64,000 nt of DNA, from NCBI RefSeq assembly GCF_008630065.1, contig NZ_VWPL01000008.1:82054-146053 (forward strand). The letters run 5' to 3'. The position numbers were made by a program, and so were the translations under genes. The stretch is from Blastochloris sulfoviridis (GTDB lineage: Bacteria; Pseudomonadota; Alphaproteobacteria; Rhizobiales; Xanthobacteraceae). Of this stretch, positions 1 to 8,119 are shown piece after piece. Numbering within the stretch: position 1 is the first letter of the stretch; the number at the start of each line of letters is the position of its first letter. Under the pieces are notes generated by a model that worked only from the letters and a program-made list of their open reading frames with translations, was not told the DNA's origin and did no database searches.

Positions 1-148
1 CGCAAAAATGGCATGGAACAAATTCCCGGCTCGTGCGTCAATTCAGCAACACGTCGAACCCATCCGCGTGCCAGCGCGACAGAGTGCTGAGCCCGGACGG
101 GACATAGCGGAAAAGCGCGACGGGGCATTGGGACAGCGAGGCAGGACG

Positions 149-397
149 ATGGCGAGCAGGACGATGACCGGAAACCTGATTTCGAGCTCGAAGGACACGG
201 ATCTGCGCATCGGCGTGGTGGCGGCACTCGGGCTCGGCATCGTCGTCACGCTCGCCGCGATCCTGGCCCACGCGCCGCAGATGACGACCGAAACCCGTGC
301 GACGATCACCCTGTCGGCCAGCGCGCCCGAGATCGCGCGGCCGGCCCCGAAGGTCATCGTGCAGCATCAGGAGGCGACCGATCACCTCATCCGGTGA
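149..397 (+). CDS. Small single-span membrane protein, unknown function
   Basis: An 82-residue protein that I do not recognise. Residues about 21-41 form one hydrophobic segment (IGVVAALGLGIVVTLAAIL). It is preceded by a short polar N-terminus and followed by about 40 residues rich in Ala, Pro and Thr. The frame is open upstream to position 8, but the ATG at 149 follows a purine-rich AGGCAGGA and removes an implausible Arg/Pro-rich extension. A strong terminator hairpin lies about 55 bases downstream, which supports a real transcript ending here. It could be a small envelope protein; nothing in the sequence says more. Confidence 0.5.
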   Translation: MASRTMTGNLISSSKDTDLRIGVVAALGLGIVVTLAAILAHAPQMTTETRATITLSASAPEIARPAPKVIVQHQEATDHLIR

Positions 398-453
398 GCG
401 CGCCGGCCGACCGCACCCTCCGATTTCGTATAACCTCCCCTCTAGCCCCTCCC

Positions 454-479
454 GCCCCTGCGTGAGGGGCTTCTTTTTT
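454..479 (+). terminator. Rho-independent terminator after the small membrane protein gene
   Basis: The stem GCCCCT / AGGGGC with a five-base loop is followed by TTCTTTTTT. It lies 57 bases after the stop codon of the upstream plus-strand gene. Confidence 0.8.
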
Positions 480-719
480 CGTCCGCCGCCCGCCCACGCG
501 ATGGGGACACGCCGCAAGCTTGGCCGCCGACGCCAGCGGCCGAGCGGCGCCGCGGGCGCACATCCCGCCCCATCAGAAGGAGCGCCAACGGCAAATCCCT
601 CGCCGGGGAGGCCGGCAAGGGAGCGCTGATCCGTGTCAGGGAGGTTGCAGGCGGACGTCCGGCCTGCGGGGGCCGGAACTCCGATCATGCCAACGGCAGC
701 GACAGCCCGGCCGTCGATA
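480..719. other. Intergenic, no gene seen
   Basis: This GC-rich spacer separates the terminator from the 3' end of fliJ, which is read from the other strand. Short GC hairpins occur (for example around CCGGCCTGCGGGGGCCGG near 658-675), but none has a convincing T-tract and no open frame looks protein-like. Confidence 0.4.
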
Positions 720-1127
720 TCAGGCGTGGCGCAACTGGGCGCCGATGCGGTCGAGCTCGACCTGCTCGCGCGCCGCCTCGACGAGGCGCTCGCGTTCCTG
801 GTCGCGTTCTTCCAGGATCTCGACCTTCTTCAGCTCCTCGAACGCCTCGCCCAATTGCGCGCGGGCGTCGTCGAGCTGGGCACGCAACTCATCGGCCGAC
901 CGGCGCAGATTGTCGCGCCGCGTCATCGCCGCCTTGGCGTAGGTCGGATAGGCGAAATGGCCGGGATCGTCGATGCCGGCGCGGTCCTGCTCGGTCAGGA
1001 TCTCGCGGTCGAGATCGGTGGCCATCCGCTCGAAATCGGCGATCATGGACTCGATCTGAACCACATGCCGGCGACGTTCGTCGACCTGGAAGCGTTTCAA
1101 TCGGATGAGCGTTTCACGCGACTTCAT
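720..1127 (-). CDS. fliJ: Flagellar export protein FliJ
   Basis: A 135-residue protein, highly charged and almost wholly alpha-helical, with heptad-like Leu/Glu/Arg spacing. It begins MKSRETLIRLKRFQVDERRR, which is typical of FliJ, the coiled-coil stalk and chaperone-escort component of the flagellar type III export ATPase complex. FliJ inserts into the FliI hexamer. It lies directly downstream of fliI on the same strand, which is the usual order. The 332-base gap to fliI is unusually long for a translationally coupled pair, so fliJ may have its own promoter. Low sequence conservation is normal for the family; identification rests on length, composition and neighbour. Confidence 0.85.
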   Translation of the reverse strand: MKSRETLIRLKRFQVDERRRHVVQIESMIADFERMATDLDREILTEQDRAGIDDPGHFAYPTYAKAAMTRRDNLRRSADELRAQLDDARAQLGEAFEELKKVEILEERDQERERLVEAAREQVELDRIGAQLRHA

Positions 1128-1459
1128 GGACTCGACACTGAAATGCGGCAGATCGCCTTCGAGATCGGGACAACGGCAGGATGCGGTCGAACGCCCTGAC
1201 CATAGGGTCGAGGCGTTGAACTTTGGTTACCAGGAAACCGCCGATGCAAAATCCGGCCGCAGGCGCGGCTTCGCCTTGGCTTGCGGCAGACCCGCAATCG
1301 GGCTTCAGGGGTCGGAGCGTCGAAGCGCGCCCACAACAATGTCCTGCCAAAACAACAGCATAAGGCAGGCTGGCTTGCCGAGGATCCCAAGGTGATCTCC
1401 GGTAAACCTTAAGATCGATCTGCGATAGCCGGCGGCCCCGCCAGCAACCTACCGTTACG
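1128..1459. other. Long spacer between fliI and fliJ
   Basis: These 332 bases separate fliI from fliJ, and no protein-like frame was found. It may carry a separate promoter for fliJ on the minus strand, but I cannot point to a definite -35/-10. A half-motif GTAAAC occurs near 1402, resembling one arm of the palindrome found upstream of fliI and cheA. Confidence 0.35.
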
Positions 1460-2788
1460 TTATTTCGATCCCGGCGTGGCCGTGCCGACGATCTCGGCCA
1501 GGCGGCGATAGCCCTCGGCGAGCGAGGTCGAATCGTCCTTGGCCTGGGCCAAAAACGCCTCCAGCGCCGGATTGAGACCGATCGCCTCATCCACCTCGGC
1601 GCTGGCGCCGGCCCGGTAGGCGCCGAGCCGGATCAGCTCCTCCATGTCGGCATGGGTGGCCAGCAGCCTCTTGGCGCGCTGCACGGCCGGCCAGTGGGCG
1701 GGGTCGCAGGCGCGCGGCATGGTCCGCGACACCGACTTCAATATATTGATCGCCGGATAGCGCCCGCGCTCGGCGATCGAGCGCTCCATCACGATATGGC
1801 CGTCGAGAATGCCGCGCACCGCGTCGGCCACCGGCTCGTTGTGGTCGTCACCGTCGACCAGCACCGAGAAGATGCCGGTGATGGTGCCCTCGCCGACGCC
1901 GGGGCCGGCGCGCTCCAGCAGCCGCGGCAGCTCGGTGAACACGGTGGGGGTATAGCCCTTGGCGGTCGGCGGCTCGCCGGTGGACAGCCCGATCTCGCGC
2001 TGCGCCATGGCGAAGCGGGTGACCGAATCCATCATGCACAGCACGTCCGCGCCCTGGTCGCGGAAATATTCGGCGATCGCCAGCGTGAGATAGGCCGCCT
2101 GCCGGCGCATCAGCGCCGGCTCGTCGGAGGTGGCGACCACCACCACGGCGCGCTTCAAGCCCTCCTCGCCGAGGTCGTCCTCCAGGAACTCCTTGACCTC
2201 GCGGCCGCGCTCGCCGACCAGCCCGATCACCGACACGTCGGCCACGGTGTTCTTGGCCAGCATCGACAGCAGCACCGACTTGCCGACGCCCGAGCCGGCG
2301 AAGATGCCCATGCGCTGGCCGCGGCAGCAGGTGAGGAACGTGTTCAGCGCCCGCACCCCGAGATCGAGCGGCGCGCCGACCCGGCGCCGGGCGTGGGCGG
2401 AGGGCGGCGCATTGCGGAACGGATAGGGCTCGGCGCCCGGCGGCAGCGGCCCCTTGCCGTCGACCGGCTCGCCCATGGCGTTGACGACCCGGCCGAGCCA
2501 GCCGGCCGAGGGCCGCACGCTCGGCACCACCGGCGAGACGATGGCCCGGCAGCCGCGCCGCACGCCCTCGAGGTCCGAGAACGGCATCAGCAGCGCCCGG
2601 CCGGCGACGAAGCCGACCACCTCGCAGGGAATCGAGCGCCCCGGCGCGGTCTCCACCGAGATGCGCGCGCCGATCGGCATCGAGTTCACCGGCCCCGCCA
2701 CCTCGACCAGCAGGCCGCGCACGGTGGCGACGCGGCCGAAAATCTCGACGGCACCGACCTCGGCGATCTGCTCGGCAAGCGCCTTCAT
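1460..2788 (-). CDS. fliI: Flagellum-specific ATP synthase FliI
   Basis: A 442-residue hexameric ATPase that powers export of flagellar subunits at the cytoplasmic face of the basal body. Visible features are an F1-like N-terminal beta-barrel, a Walker A loop ([16 protein letters not shown], about residue 165), a Walker B region ([17 protein letters not shown]), and the T3SS-ATPase signature region around [16 protein letters not shown]. The ATG at 2788 is preceded by GGGAAC and starts the conserved domain; the frame stays open upstream to 2932, but that extension does not resemble FliI. It is transcribed with fliJ and diverges from ctrA. A 17-bp palindrome lies about 60 bases upstream of the start. 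Confidence 0.95.
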   Translation of the reverse strand: MKALAEQIAEVGAVEIFGRVATVRGLLVEVAGPVNSMPIGARISVETAPGRSIPCEVVGFVAGRALLMPFSDLEGVRRGCRAIVSPVVPSVRPSAGWLGRVVNAMGEPVDGKGPLPPGAEPYPFRNAPPSAHARRRVGAPLDLGVRALNTFLTCCRGQRMGIFAGSGVGKSVLLSMLAKNTVADVSVIGLVGERGREVKEFLEDDLGEEGLKRAVVVVATSDEPALMRRQAAYLTLAIAEYFRDQGADVLCMMDSVTRFAMAQREIGLSTGEPPTAKGYTPTVFTELPRLLERAGPGVGEGTITGIFSVLVDGDDHNEPVADAVRGILDGHIVMERSIAERGRYPAINILKSVSRTMPRACDPAHWPAVQRAKRLLATHADMEELIRLGAYRAGASAEVDEAIGLNPALEAFLAQAKDDSTSLAEGYRRLAEIVGTATPGSK

Positions 2789-2845
2789 GCCCGTGTTCCC
2801 TTGATTGGCCGCATTTCCGTGGATCGCCGCAAACCCGCCCCCGGA

Positions 2846-2862
2846 GTAAACGATTTGTTTAC
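2846..2862. promoter_or_regulatory. 17-bp palindromic operator candidate upstream of fliI
   Basis: GTAAACGATTTGTTTAC is a perfect 6-bp inverted repeat with a 5-bp centre. A 13/17 match, GTAGACAATCCGTTTAC, lies upstream of cheA at 11089-11105. Sharing between the flagellar export and chemotaxis promoters suggests a common regulator. The identity of that regulator is inference. Confidence 0.45.
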
Positions 2863-2999
2863 CCGCCTCGTTAATCATTGATCCGGTTCGGGGAGACGAT
2901 CGGCAGCCGCAGCCAAAGGTCTCAACGGGCAAGCCATTTATCCGGAATTCCTCCGGCGATGCATGAACAGGGTGCGGTTGCGAAACGCGGTCGATGGAC

Positions 3000-3089
3000 G
3001 AATCTTAGCGTGATTCGTAAGGAGTCGTGCAGGGGCCTATTGCCCCAGCGAATCAGACTTTGTTAACCATCGTTCGTTAGGATCGAATC
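3000..3089. promoter_or_regulatory. ctrA control region: five GANTC methylation sites and a TTAACCAT half-site
   Basis: GANTC occurs at 3000-3004, 3012-3016, 3022-3026, 3050-3054 and 3085-3089, which is very dense for a high-GC sequence. GANTC is the target of the cell-cycle methyltransferase CcrM. TTAACCAT at 3063-3070 matches the CtrA half-site known in alphaproteobacteria, consistent with autoregulation. The arrangement parallels the methylation-sensitive ctrA P1 promoter of Caulobacter. Confidence 0.65.
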
Positions 3090-3164
3090 GATTGTTCCGA
3101 ACCGAGTTCGTGTGACGAGCGGCTGGGGTCCGGGTCGCCGCTTTTTGGCGGGAAGGGGATACTT

Positions 3165-3866
3165 ATGCGTGTCCTGCTGATTGAGGACGACAGCGCGACC
3201 GCGCAGAGCATCGAATTGATGCTCAAGTCGGAGAGCTTCAACGTCTATACGACCGACCTCGGTGAGGAAGGCGTGGACCTTGGCAAGCTCTACGACTACG
3301 ACATCATTCTGCTCGACCTCAATTTGCCGGACATGTCCGGTTATGAGGTGCTGCGCACCCTGCGCGTCTCCAAGGTGAAGACGCCGATCCTGATCCTCTC
3401 CGGCCTCGCCGGCATCGAGGACAAGGTCAAGGGCCTCGGCTTCGGCGCCGACGACTACCTCACCAAGCCGTTCCACAAGGACGAGCTGATCGCGCGCATC
3501 CACGCCATCGTGCGCCGGTCGAAGGGTCACGCCCAGTCGGTCATCGCCACCGGCGATCTCATCGTCAATCTCGATACCAAGACCGTCGAGGTGCACGGCG
3601 CCCGCGTCCACCTCACCGGCAAGGAGTACCAGATGCTGGAGCTCCTCAGCCTGCGCAAGGGCACGACGCTGACCAAGGAGATGTTCCTCAACCATCTCTA
3701 TGGCGGCATGGACGAGCCGGAGCTGAAGATCATCGACGTCTTCATCTGCAAGCTGCGCAAGAAGCTGGCCAACGCCTCCAACGGCAAGAACTACATCGAG
3801 ACCGTGTGGGGCCGCGGCTACGTGCTGCGCGAGCCGTCCGACAACGACGAACGCATTCCAGCCTGA
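3165..3866 (+). CDS. ctrA: Cell-cycle response regulator CtrA
   Basis: A 233-residue OmpR-type response regulator. The N-terminal receiver has the acidic pocket (LLIEDD), phospho-acceptor Asp51 ([11 protein letters not shown]) and conserved Lys (LTKPF). The C-terminal winged helix ends with [20 protein letters not shown], typical of CtrA. CtrA is phosphorylated by the CckA-ChpT relay, binds TTAA-N7-TTAA-like boxes, and controls division, flagellar and envelope genes. The ATG at 3165 follows a strong GGAAGGGG. chpT, the flagellar and chemotaxis genes and ftsQAZ, all classic CtrA-linked functions, are in the same window. The upstream region is rich in GANTC sites. Confidence 0.97.
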   Translation: MRVLLIEDDSATAQSIELMLKSESFNVYTTDLGEEGVDLGKLYDYDIILLDLNLPDMSGYEVLRTLRVSKVKTPILILSGLAGIEDKVKGLGFGADDYLTKPFHKDELIARIHAIVRRSKGHAQSVIATGDLIVNLDTKTVEVHGARVHLTGKEYQMLELLSLRKGTTLTKEMFLNHLYGGMDEPELKIIDVFICKLRKKLANASNGKNYIETVWGRGYVLREPSDNDERIPA

Positions 3867-3892
3867 GACCCTCTTCCGCAAGCCCCCGTCCT

Positions 3893-3918
3893 GGCCCCGC
3901 TCGCGCGGGGCCTTTTGT
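3893..3918 (+). terminator. Terminator of ctrA
   Basis: The stem GGCCCCGC / GCGGGGCC with loop TCGC is followed by TTTTGTT, 27 bases after the ctrA stop codon. Confidence 0.85.
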
Positions 3919-3940
3919 TCGTGCGGCGGGAAATCGGTCG

Positions 3941-4015
3941 CGGCAGGAAAAACTTGGCGGCAGGAAAAACTTGGCGGCAGGAAAAACTTGGCGGCAGGAA
4001 AAACTTGGCGGCAGG
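3941..4015. repeat. 17-bp tandem repeat, about 4.4 copies
   Basis: The unit CGGCAGGAAAAACTTGG is repeated without any mismatch at 3941, 3958, 3975 and 3992, followed by a partial copy. The 17-bp period is not a multiple of three, so it is non-coding. It lies just behind the ctrA terminator. Perfect identity implies recent expansion. Confidence 0.95.
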
Positions 4016-4135
4016 CGGGATGATCGGGTGTCGGGATCGCCGGGACAAGCCCGGCGACGACGGGGGCCGTTCCCGCCAGGCCGCCTGGACCCGCAGGCTC
4101 CCATCCACGCAGGATGGCCTTATGCCGACCGCATG

Positions 4136-4258
4136 AGGCGGTTTCCGGCCCGCAGGGCCGGAGAACCGAACGCCGTTCGCCGAAAAATCCCTTCCTGAGC
4201 GCGGATTTTTCGGTGAAATCGTTTCCCGCGTCTCGAAGGGATCACCTGCAGGCCGTAT
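4136..4258. repeat. Family A dispersed palindromic repeat, copy 1
   Basis: It starts GGCGGTTTCCGG and contains the inverted arms CGCCGAAAAATCCC / GGATTTTTCGG, with CGTTTCCCGC and AAGGGATCACC towards the end. Related copies lie at 5037-5157, 17779-17872, 19373-19445 (partial) and 33355-33480, always between genes. Confidence 0.75.
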
Positions 4259-4325
4259 GAGACGGCCGACGGCGTCGCTCACGAGCGACGACCGGGGGCC
4301 GGACCGCCTTCGACAGGAGCGGGCG

Positions 4326-5036
4326 ATGCGCATCATTGTACTCACCGGGGCTGGCGTCTCAGCCGAGAGCGGCCTCGGCACCTTCCGCGACAAGGCCGGG
4401 ACGGGCATCTGGGCCAAGTTCGACCCCATGAAGCTCGCAACGCCCGAAGCCTTTGCCGCCGATCCCGCCTACGTGCACGCCTTCTACAATGCGCGCCGCC
4501 GCAACCTGATCGAGGCGACGCCGAACGCGGCCCACCTCGCCTTGGCGCGCCTCGAAGAGGGGCTGTCCGCGCGCGGGGCCGAGCTCTTGCTCGTGACCCA
4601 GAACATCGACGACCTGCACGAGCGCGCCGGATCGAAGCGCGTCCTCCACATGCACGGCGAGCTGCTGAAGGCGCGCTGCGCGCGGTGTGGGGCGGTGGCG
4701 GACTGGTGTGCCGACCTCGGCGTCGAGACCCCCTGCCCGGCCTGCGCCAGCGAAGGCGAGATGCGCCCGCACGTGGTCTGGTTCGGCGAGATGCCGCTCG
4801 GCATGGACCGGATCGAGGCGGGGCTGATGTCGGCCGATCTGTTCGTGGCCATCGGCACCTCGGGCTCGGTCTACCCGGCGGCGGGCTTCGTGTTCGAGGC
4901 CAGGGCGGCCGGCATCCGCACCTGCGAGATCAACCTGGAGCCGTCCGACAACGCGCACCTGTTCGACGAGCGGCGCTACGGCCCGGCGAGCGAGGCGGTG
5001 CCGGCCTGGGTCGCACAGCTGCTCGCAGGCGCGTGA
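4326..5036 (+). CDS. cobB: NAD-dependent protein deacylase, sirtuin (Sir2/CobB family)
   Basis: A 236-residue Sir2-fold enzyme that removes acyl groups from lysine using NAD+. Visible are the NAD-binding GAGVSAESGLGTFRD at residues 8-22, TQNIDDLHERAG, the catalytic His in LHMHGEL, four zinc-binding Cys in two CX2C pairs (CARC and CPAC), and the late GTSGSVYPAAGF motif. The length is normal for bacterial sirtuins. The ATG at 4326 is preceded by ACAGGAGCG; a longer frame upstream runs through a repeat element and is not credible. It stands alone on its strand, flanked on both sides by family A repeats. Confidence 0.93.
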   Translation: MRIIVLTGAGVSAESGLGTFRDKAGTGIWAKFDPMKLATPEAFAADPAYVHAFYNARRRNLIEATPNAAHLALARLEEGLSARGAELLLVTQNIDDLHERAGSKRVLHMHGELLKARCARCGAVADWCADLGVETPCPACASEGEMRPHVVWFGEMPLGMDRIEAGLMSADLFVAIGTSGSVYPAAGFVFEARAAGIRTCEINLEPSDNAHLFDERRYGPASEAVPAWVAQLLAGA

Positions 5037-5157
5037 TGCGGTTTCCGGCCGATCCAGCCGGGAAACCGTATTCCGATCGCAAGAATAGCCCGTTTCCGAA
5101 CAAGGGATTTTCGGCGAGACCGTTTCCGGTATCCCAAGGGGATCAACCGGAGCCGTG
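5037..5157. repeat. Family A dispersed palindromic repeat, copy 2
   Basis: It begins at the sirtuin stop codon with GCGGTTTCCGG and ends GATCAACCGGAGCCGTGTC, next to the cheR stop. The closest relative is the copy at 33355-33480. It may act as a bidirectional terminator between the convergent sirtuin and cheR genes. Confidence 0.75.
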
Positions 5158-6036
5158 TCACGCACGCGCGCCGGCAGCCGCAGCCAGCCGCGGCATGCCG
5201 ATCGAGCCGAGGCCCGGCTTGCCGCTGGTGTTGGGCTGATAGAGGCCGCGCTTGTCCGGCACCGGCACGAAGGCGTCGGTGAGGCCCACCACCGTCTCGG
5301 CGGCGCCGAGCACCAGGAAGCCTTCCGGCACGGTGAGCTTGGCGATGCGCTTCAGCACGTCGATCTTGGTGTCCTGGTCGAAATAGATCAGCACGTTGCG
5401 GCAGAACACGATGTCGAACGTGCCGAGCGACGAGAAATCGGTGAGCAGGTTGAGCGGCCGGTACTGCACCATCGCCCGGATCTCGGGCTTGATCTGCCAG
5501 ATGTCGCCGGACTGGTCGAAATACTTCACCAGCATCTGGATCGGCAGGCCGCGCTGCACCTCGAACTGGCTGTAGACGCCGGCCCTGGCCTTCTCCAGCA
5601 CCTCGTTCGACAGGTCCGTGCCGATGATCTCGACCCGCCAGCCGACCAGCTTGTCGGCGGCCTCCTTGAGCAGGATGGCCAGCGAATAGGGCTCCTGGCC
5701 GGTGGAGGCGGCCGCACACCAGATGCGCAGCCGCCGCTCCTTGGCGCGCAGCGCCATCGCCTTGGGCAGCATGGTGTCGCGGAAGTGGTCGAACGGCACC
5801 TTGTCGCGGAAGAAGAACGACTCGTTGGTGGTCATCGCCTCGGTGACCTCGACGGCGAGCCGCTCGGCGCCCGGCGCCTTCAGCTTGGCGACGAGATCGG
5901 AGATCGCGGCGAGCCCGGCCTTGCGCGCCACCGGCAGGAGCCGGCTTTCGATCAGATACTGCTTGTCGTTGGAGAGCAGCAGCCCGGAGCGCTCCTTGAG
6001 GAATTTGCGCAGATACTCGTAATCGAGCGGCGTCAC
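5158..6036 (-). CDS. cheR: Chemotaxis protein methyltransferase CheR
   Basis: A 292-residue SAM-dependent methyltransferase that adds methyl groups to glutamates of chemoreceptors. The N-terminal helical domain ([20 protein letters not shown]) is followed by the Rossmann domain with [19 protein letters not shown] and later [13 protein letters not shown]. The start is a GTG at 6036 preceded by GGGAG; it overlaps the cheB stop codon in a GTGA arrangement, so the two are translationally coupled. The last gene of cheA-W-Y-B-R. No receptor gene or CheD lies in the window, so the receptors must be encoded elsewhere. Confidence 0.95.
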   Translation of the reverse strand: MTPLDYEYLRKFLKERSGLLLSNDKQYLIESRLLPVARKAGLAAISDLVAKLKAPGAERLAVEVTEAMTTNESFFFRDKVPFDHFRDTMLPKAMALRAKERRLRIWCAAASTGQEPYSLAILLKEAADKLVGWRVEIIGTDLSNEVLEKARAGVYSQFEVQRGLPIQMLVKYFDQSGDIWQIKPEIRAMVQYRPLNLLTDFSSLGTFDIVFCRNVLIYFDQDTKIDVLKRIAKLTVPEGFLVLGAAETVVGLTDAFVPVPDKRGLYQPNTSGKPGLGSIGMPRLAAAAGARA

Positions 6037-7184
6037 AGGCGATCTCCCGATGCGAGGCGGATGATGCGCGGGGCGATGTCGGCGAGCGGCAGCACCGCCG
6101 AACACACCCCGGAATGAGCGGTGGCGCCGGGCATGCCCCAGACGACGCTGGTCGCCTCGTCCTGGGCAATGACCGCCCCGCCATGCGAGACGACGTCGCC
6201 GGCGCCGTGGGCGCCGTCGGAGCCCATGCCGGTGAGCACGACCGCGAGCAGGCCCGCGCCATAGGCGTCGGCGGCCGAGGCGAACAGCGGATCCACCGCC
6301 GGCTTGCAGTAGTTCACCGGCGGCCCGTCCTCGAGCCCGATCACCGGCACGTTGTTGACGCGCTTGATCACCATGTGCCGGCCGCCCGGCGCGACATAGA
6401 TGGTGCCGGCGGTGATCGGCTCGCCGTCGATGCCCTCGTGCGCCGTCCGGCCGCTGGCGCGGCCGAGATGCTCGGCGAGAATGGTGGTGAAGGTCGGCGG
6501 CATGTGCTGGGTGATGATGATCGGAAAGCGCGCGGCGATCGGCGCCAGCCCCTTCAGCACCACCTGCAGCGCCTGCGGCCCGCCGGTCGACGAGCCGATG
6601 ACGATGACGCGCGGCGGGGTCGGCGGAAACGGCCGGATCCGGATGTCGGCGGGCAGCGGCCCGAGGCGCGCCGCGAGCGGCGGCGCCACCGGCCGGCCGG
6701 GCACTGGTGCCCCTGCCGGCGCCGGGCGCACGGCGGTGCGGCGGCGGCGCGCGCCGAGGCTCTTGATCTTGTCGACCAGCTCGCGCCGGAAGGTCGTCGA
6801 GGTGGTGACGTCGCGATTGGTCTCGGGCTTGGGGATGTAGTCGGCGGCGCCGAGCGACAGCGCCTTGAGCGAGATCTCGGCGTTGCGGCGCGTCAGCGTC
6901 GACGCCATGATGACGATGAGGTCGCGCTTCTTCTCAAGCAGCAGCGGCAGCGTCGAGATGCCGTCGAGCTCGGGCATCTCGATGTCCAGCACCACCACGT
7001 CCGGCTCATAGCGGCTGAACTGGTCGACCGCCTCGCGGCCGTTGCGCAGCGAGGCGACGACCTCGACGCCCGTCTCCTCGGCCAGCCACCGCGACACGAG
7101 ACCGCGCACGACGACGGCGTCGTCGACGATCATCACGCGGATCGGCTGGTCGGTGGAGGTGATGATCGGAGCGGTGGCAGTCAT
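6033..7184 (-). CDS. cheB: Chemotaxis response regulator, protein-glutamate methylesterase CheB
   Basis: 383 residues. A receiver domain comes first (VMIVDD; phospho-acceptor Asp67 in [12 protein letters not shown]), then a Pro/Ala/Arg-rich linker (about 145-200), then the methylesterase domain. Its catalytic Ser ([11 protein letters not shown]), His (ITQHMPP) and Asp ([10 protein letters not shown]) are all visible. It demethylates and deamidates chemoreceptors when phosphorylated by CheA. The ATG at 7184 starts the domain cleanly, although only a weak ribosome binding site (CCGAAG) is seen. It overlaps cheR by 4 bp. Confidence 0.96.
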   Translation of the reverse strand: MTATAPIITSTDQPIRVMIVDDAVVVRGLVSRWLAEETGVEVVASLRNGREAVDQFSRYEPDVVVLDIEMPELDGISTLPLLLEKKRDLIVIMASTLTRRNAEISLKALSLGAADYIPKPETNRDVTTSTTFRRELVDKIKSLGARRRRTAVRPAPAGAPVPGRPVAPPLAARLGPLPADIRIRPFPPTPPRVIVIGSSTGGPQALQVVLKGLAPIAARFPIIITQHMPPTFTTILAEHLGRASGRTAHEGIDGEPITAGTIYVAPGGRHMVIKRVNNVPVIGLEDGPPVNYCKPAVDPLFASAADAYGAGLLAVVLTGMGSDGAHGAGDVVSHGGAVIAQDEATSVVWGMPGATAHSGVCSAVLPLADIAPRIIRLASGDRL

Positions 7185-7260
7185 CTTCGGCACGCGTCGC
7201 AAAGGGGAATGGGTCGGGGCCTGCGCGTCGCACGCGCGGCCCGTGCCGGATCGGCGCGGT

Positions 7261-7626
<366 letters not shown>

Positions 7627-7640
7627 GTCATCCACTCCGT

Positions 7641-8102
7641 TCAGGCCGCGAGGGCGTCAATGCCGTTGTCGAGCACCCGGTCGACATCGAGGATCACCAT
7701 CAACTGGCCGTCGAGGCGGTGCACGCCGGCCGACACCCGTGCCCAGCGCGGATCGAGATTGGCCGGGTTGGCCTCGTGCGTCGCCTCCGACACCTTCAGC
7801 ACCTCGCCGACCTGGTCGATCAAGAGGCCGTAGCTTTCGCCCTTGTGCTCGATGCCGACCGCCATGTTGGTCCTGCCGTCGTCGCGGGCGGGGAGCCCGA
7901 GCCGCACCCGCATGTCGATGGCGGTGACGATGCGGCCGCGCAGATTGAGCACGCCGGCGAGTTCCGGCGCCGCCAGCGGCACGCGCGTCAGCCGGTCGGG
8001 CATGAACACGTCGTGCACGCGCTCGATGGGCAGCCCGAACAGTTGCCCGCCGATCAGCACGGTGACGAATTCCGTGGTGTCCTGGCTCATTGCCGTGGTC
8101 AT
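7641..8102 (-). CDS. cheW: Chemotaxis coupling protein CheW
   Basis: 153 residues with a single CheW-type SH3-like double barrel: FVTVLIGGQLFGLPIERVHD near the start, VLNLRGRIVTAIDMRVRLG in the centre and LDGQLMVILDVDRVL at the end. It links chemoreceptors to CheA. The ATG at 8102 is preceded by GAGGGAACC. The gap to cheA is only 17 bases, so both belong to one operon. Confidence 0.94.
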   Translation of the reverse strand: MTTAMSQDTTEFVTVLIGGQLFGLPIERVHDVFMPDRLTRVPLAAPELAGVLNLRGRIVTAIDMRVRLGLPARDDGRTNMAVGIEHKGESYGLLIDQVGEVLKVSEATHEANPANLDPRWARVSAGVHRLDGQLMVILDVDRVLDNGIDALAA

Positions 8103-8119
8103 GGTGGTTCCCTCGCCGC

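Noticed and set aside
2789..2932. N-terminal extension of FliI
   Set aside because: The extra 48 codons do not resemble FliI and would cover the palindrome and likely promoter; the ATG at 2788 has a ribosome binding site.
3941..4015. Possible CRISPR array
   Set aside because: The units are 17 bp and directly adjacent with no spacers, and no cas gene is in the window.
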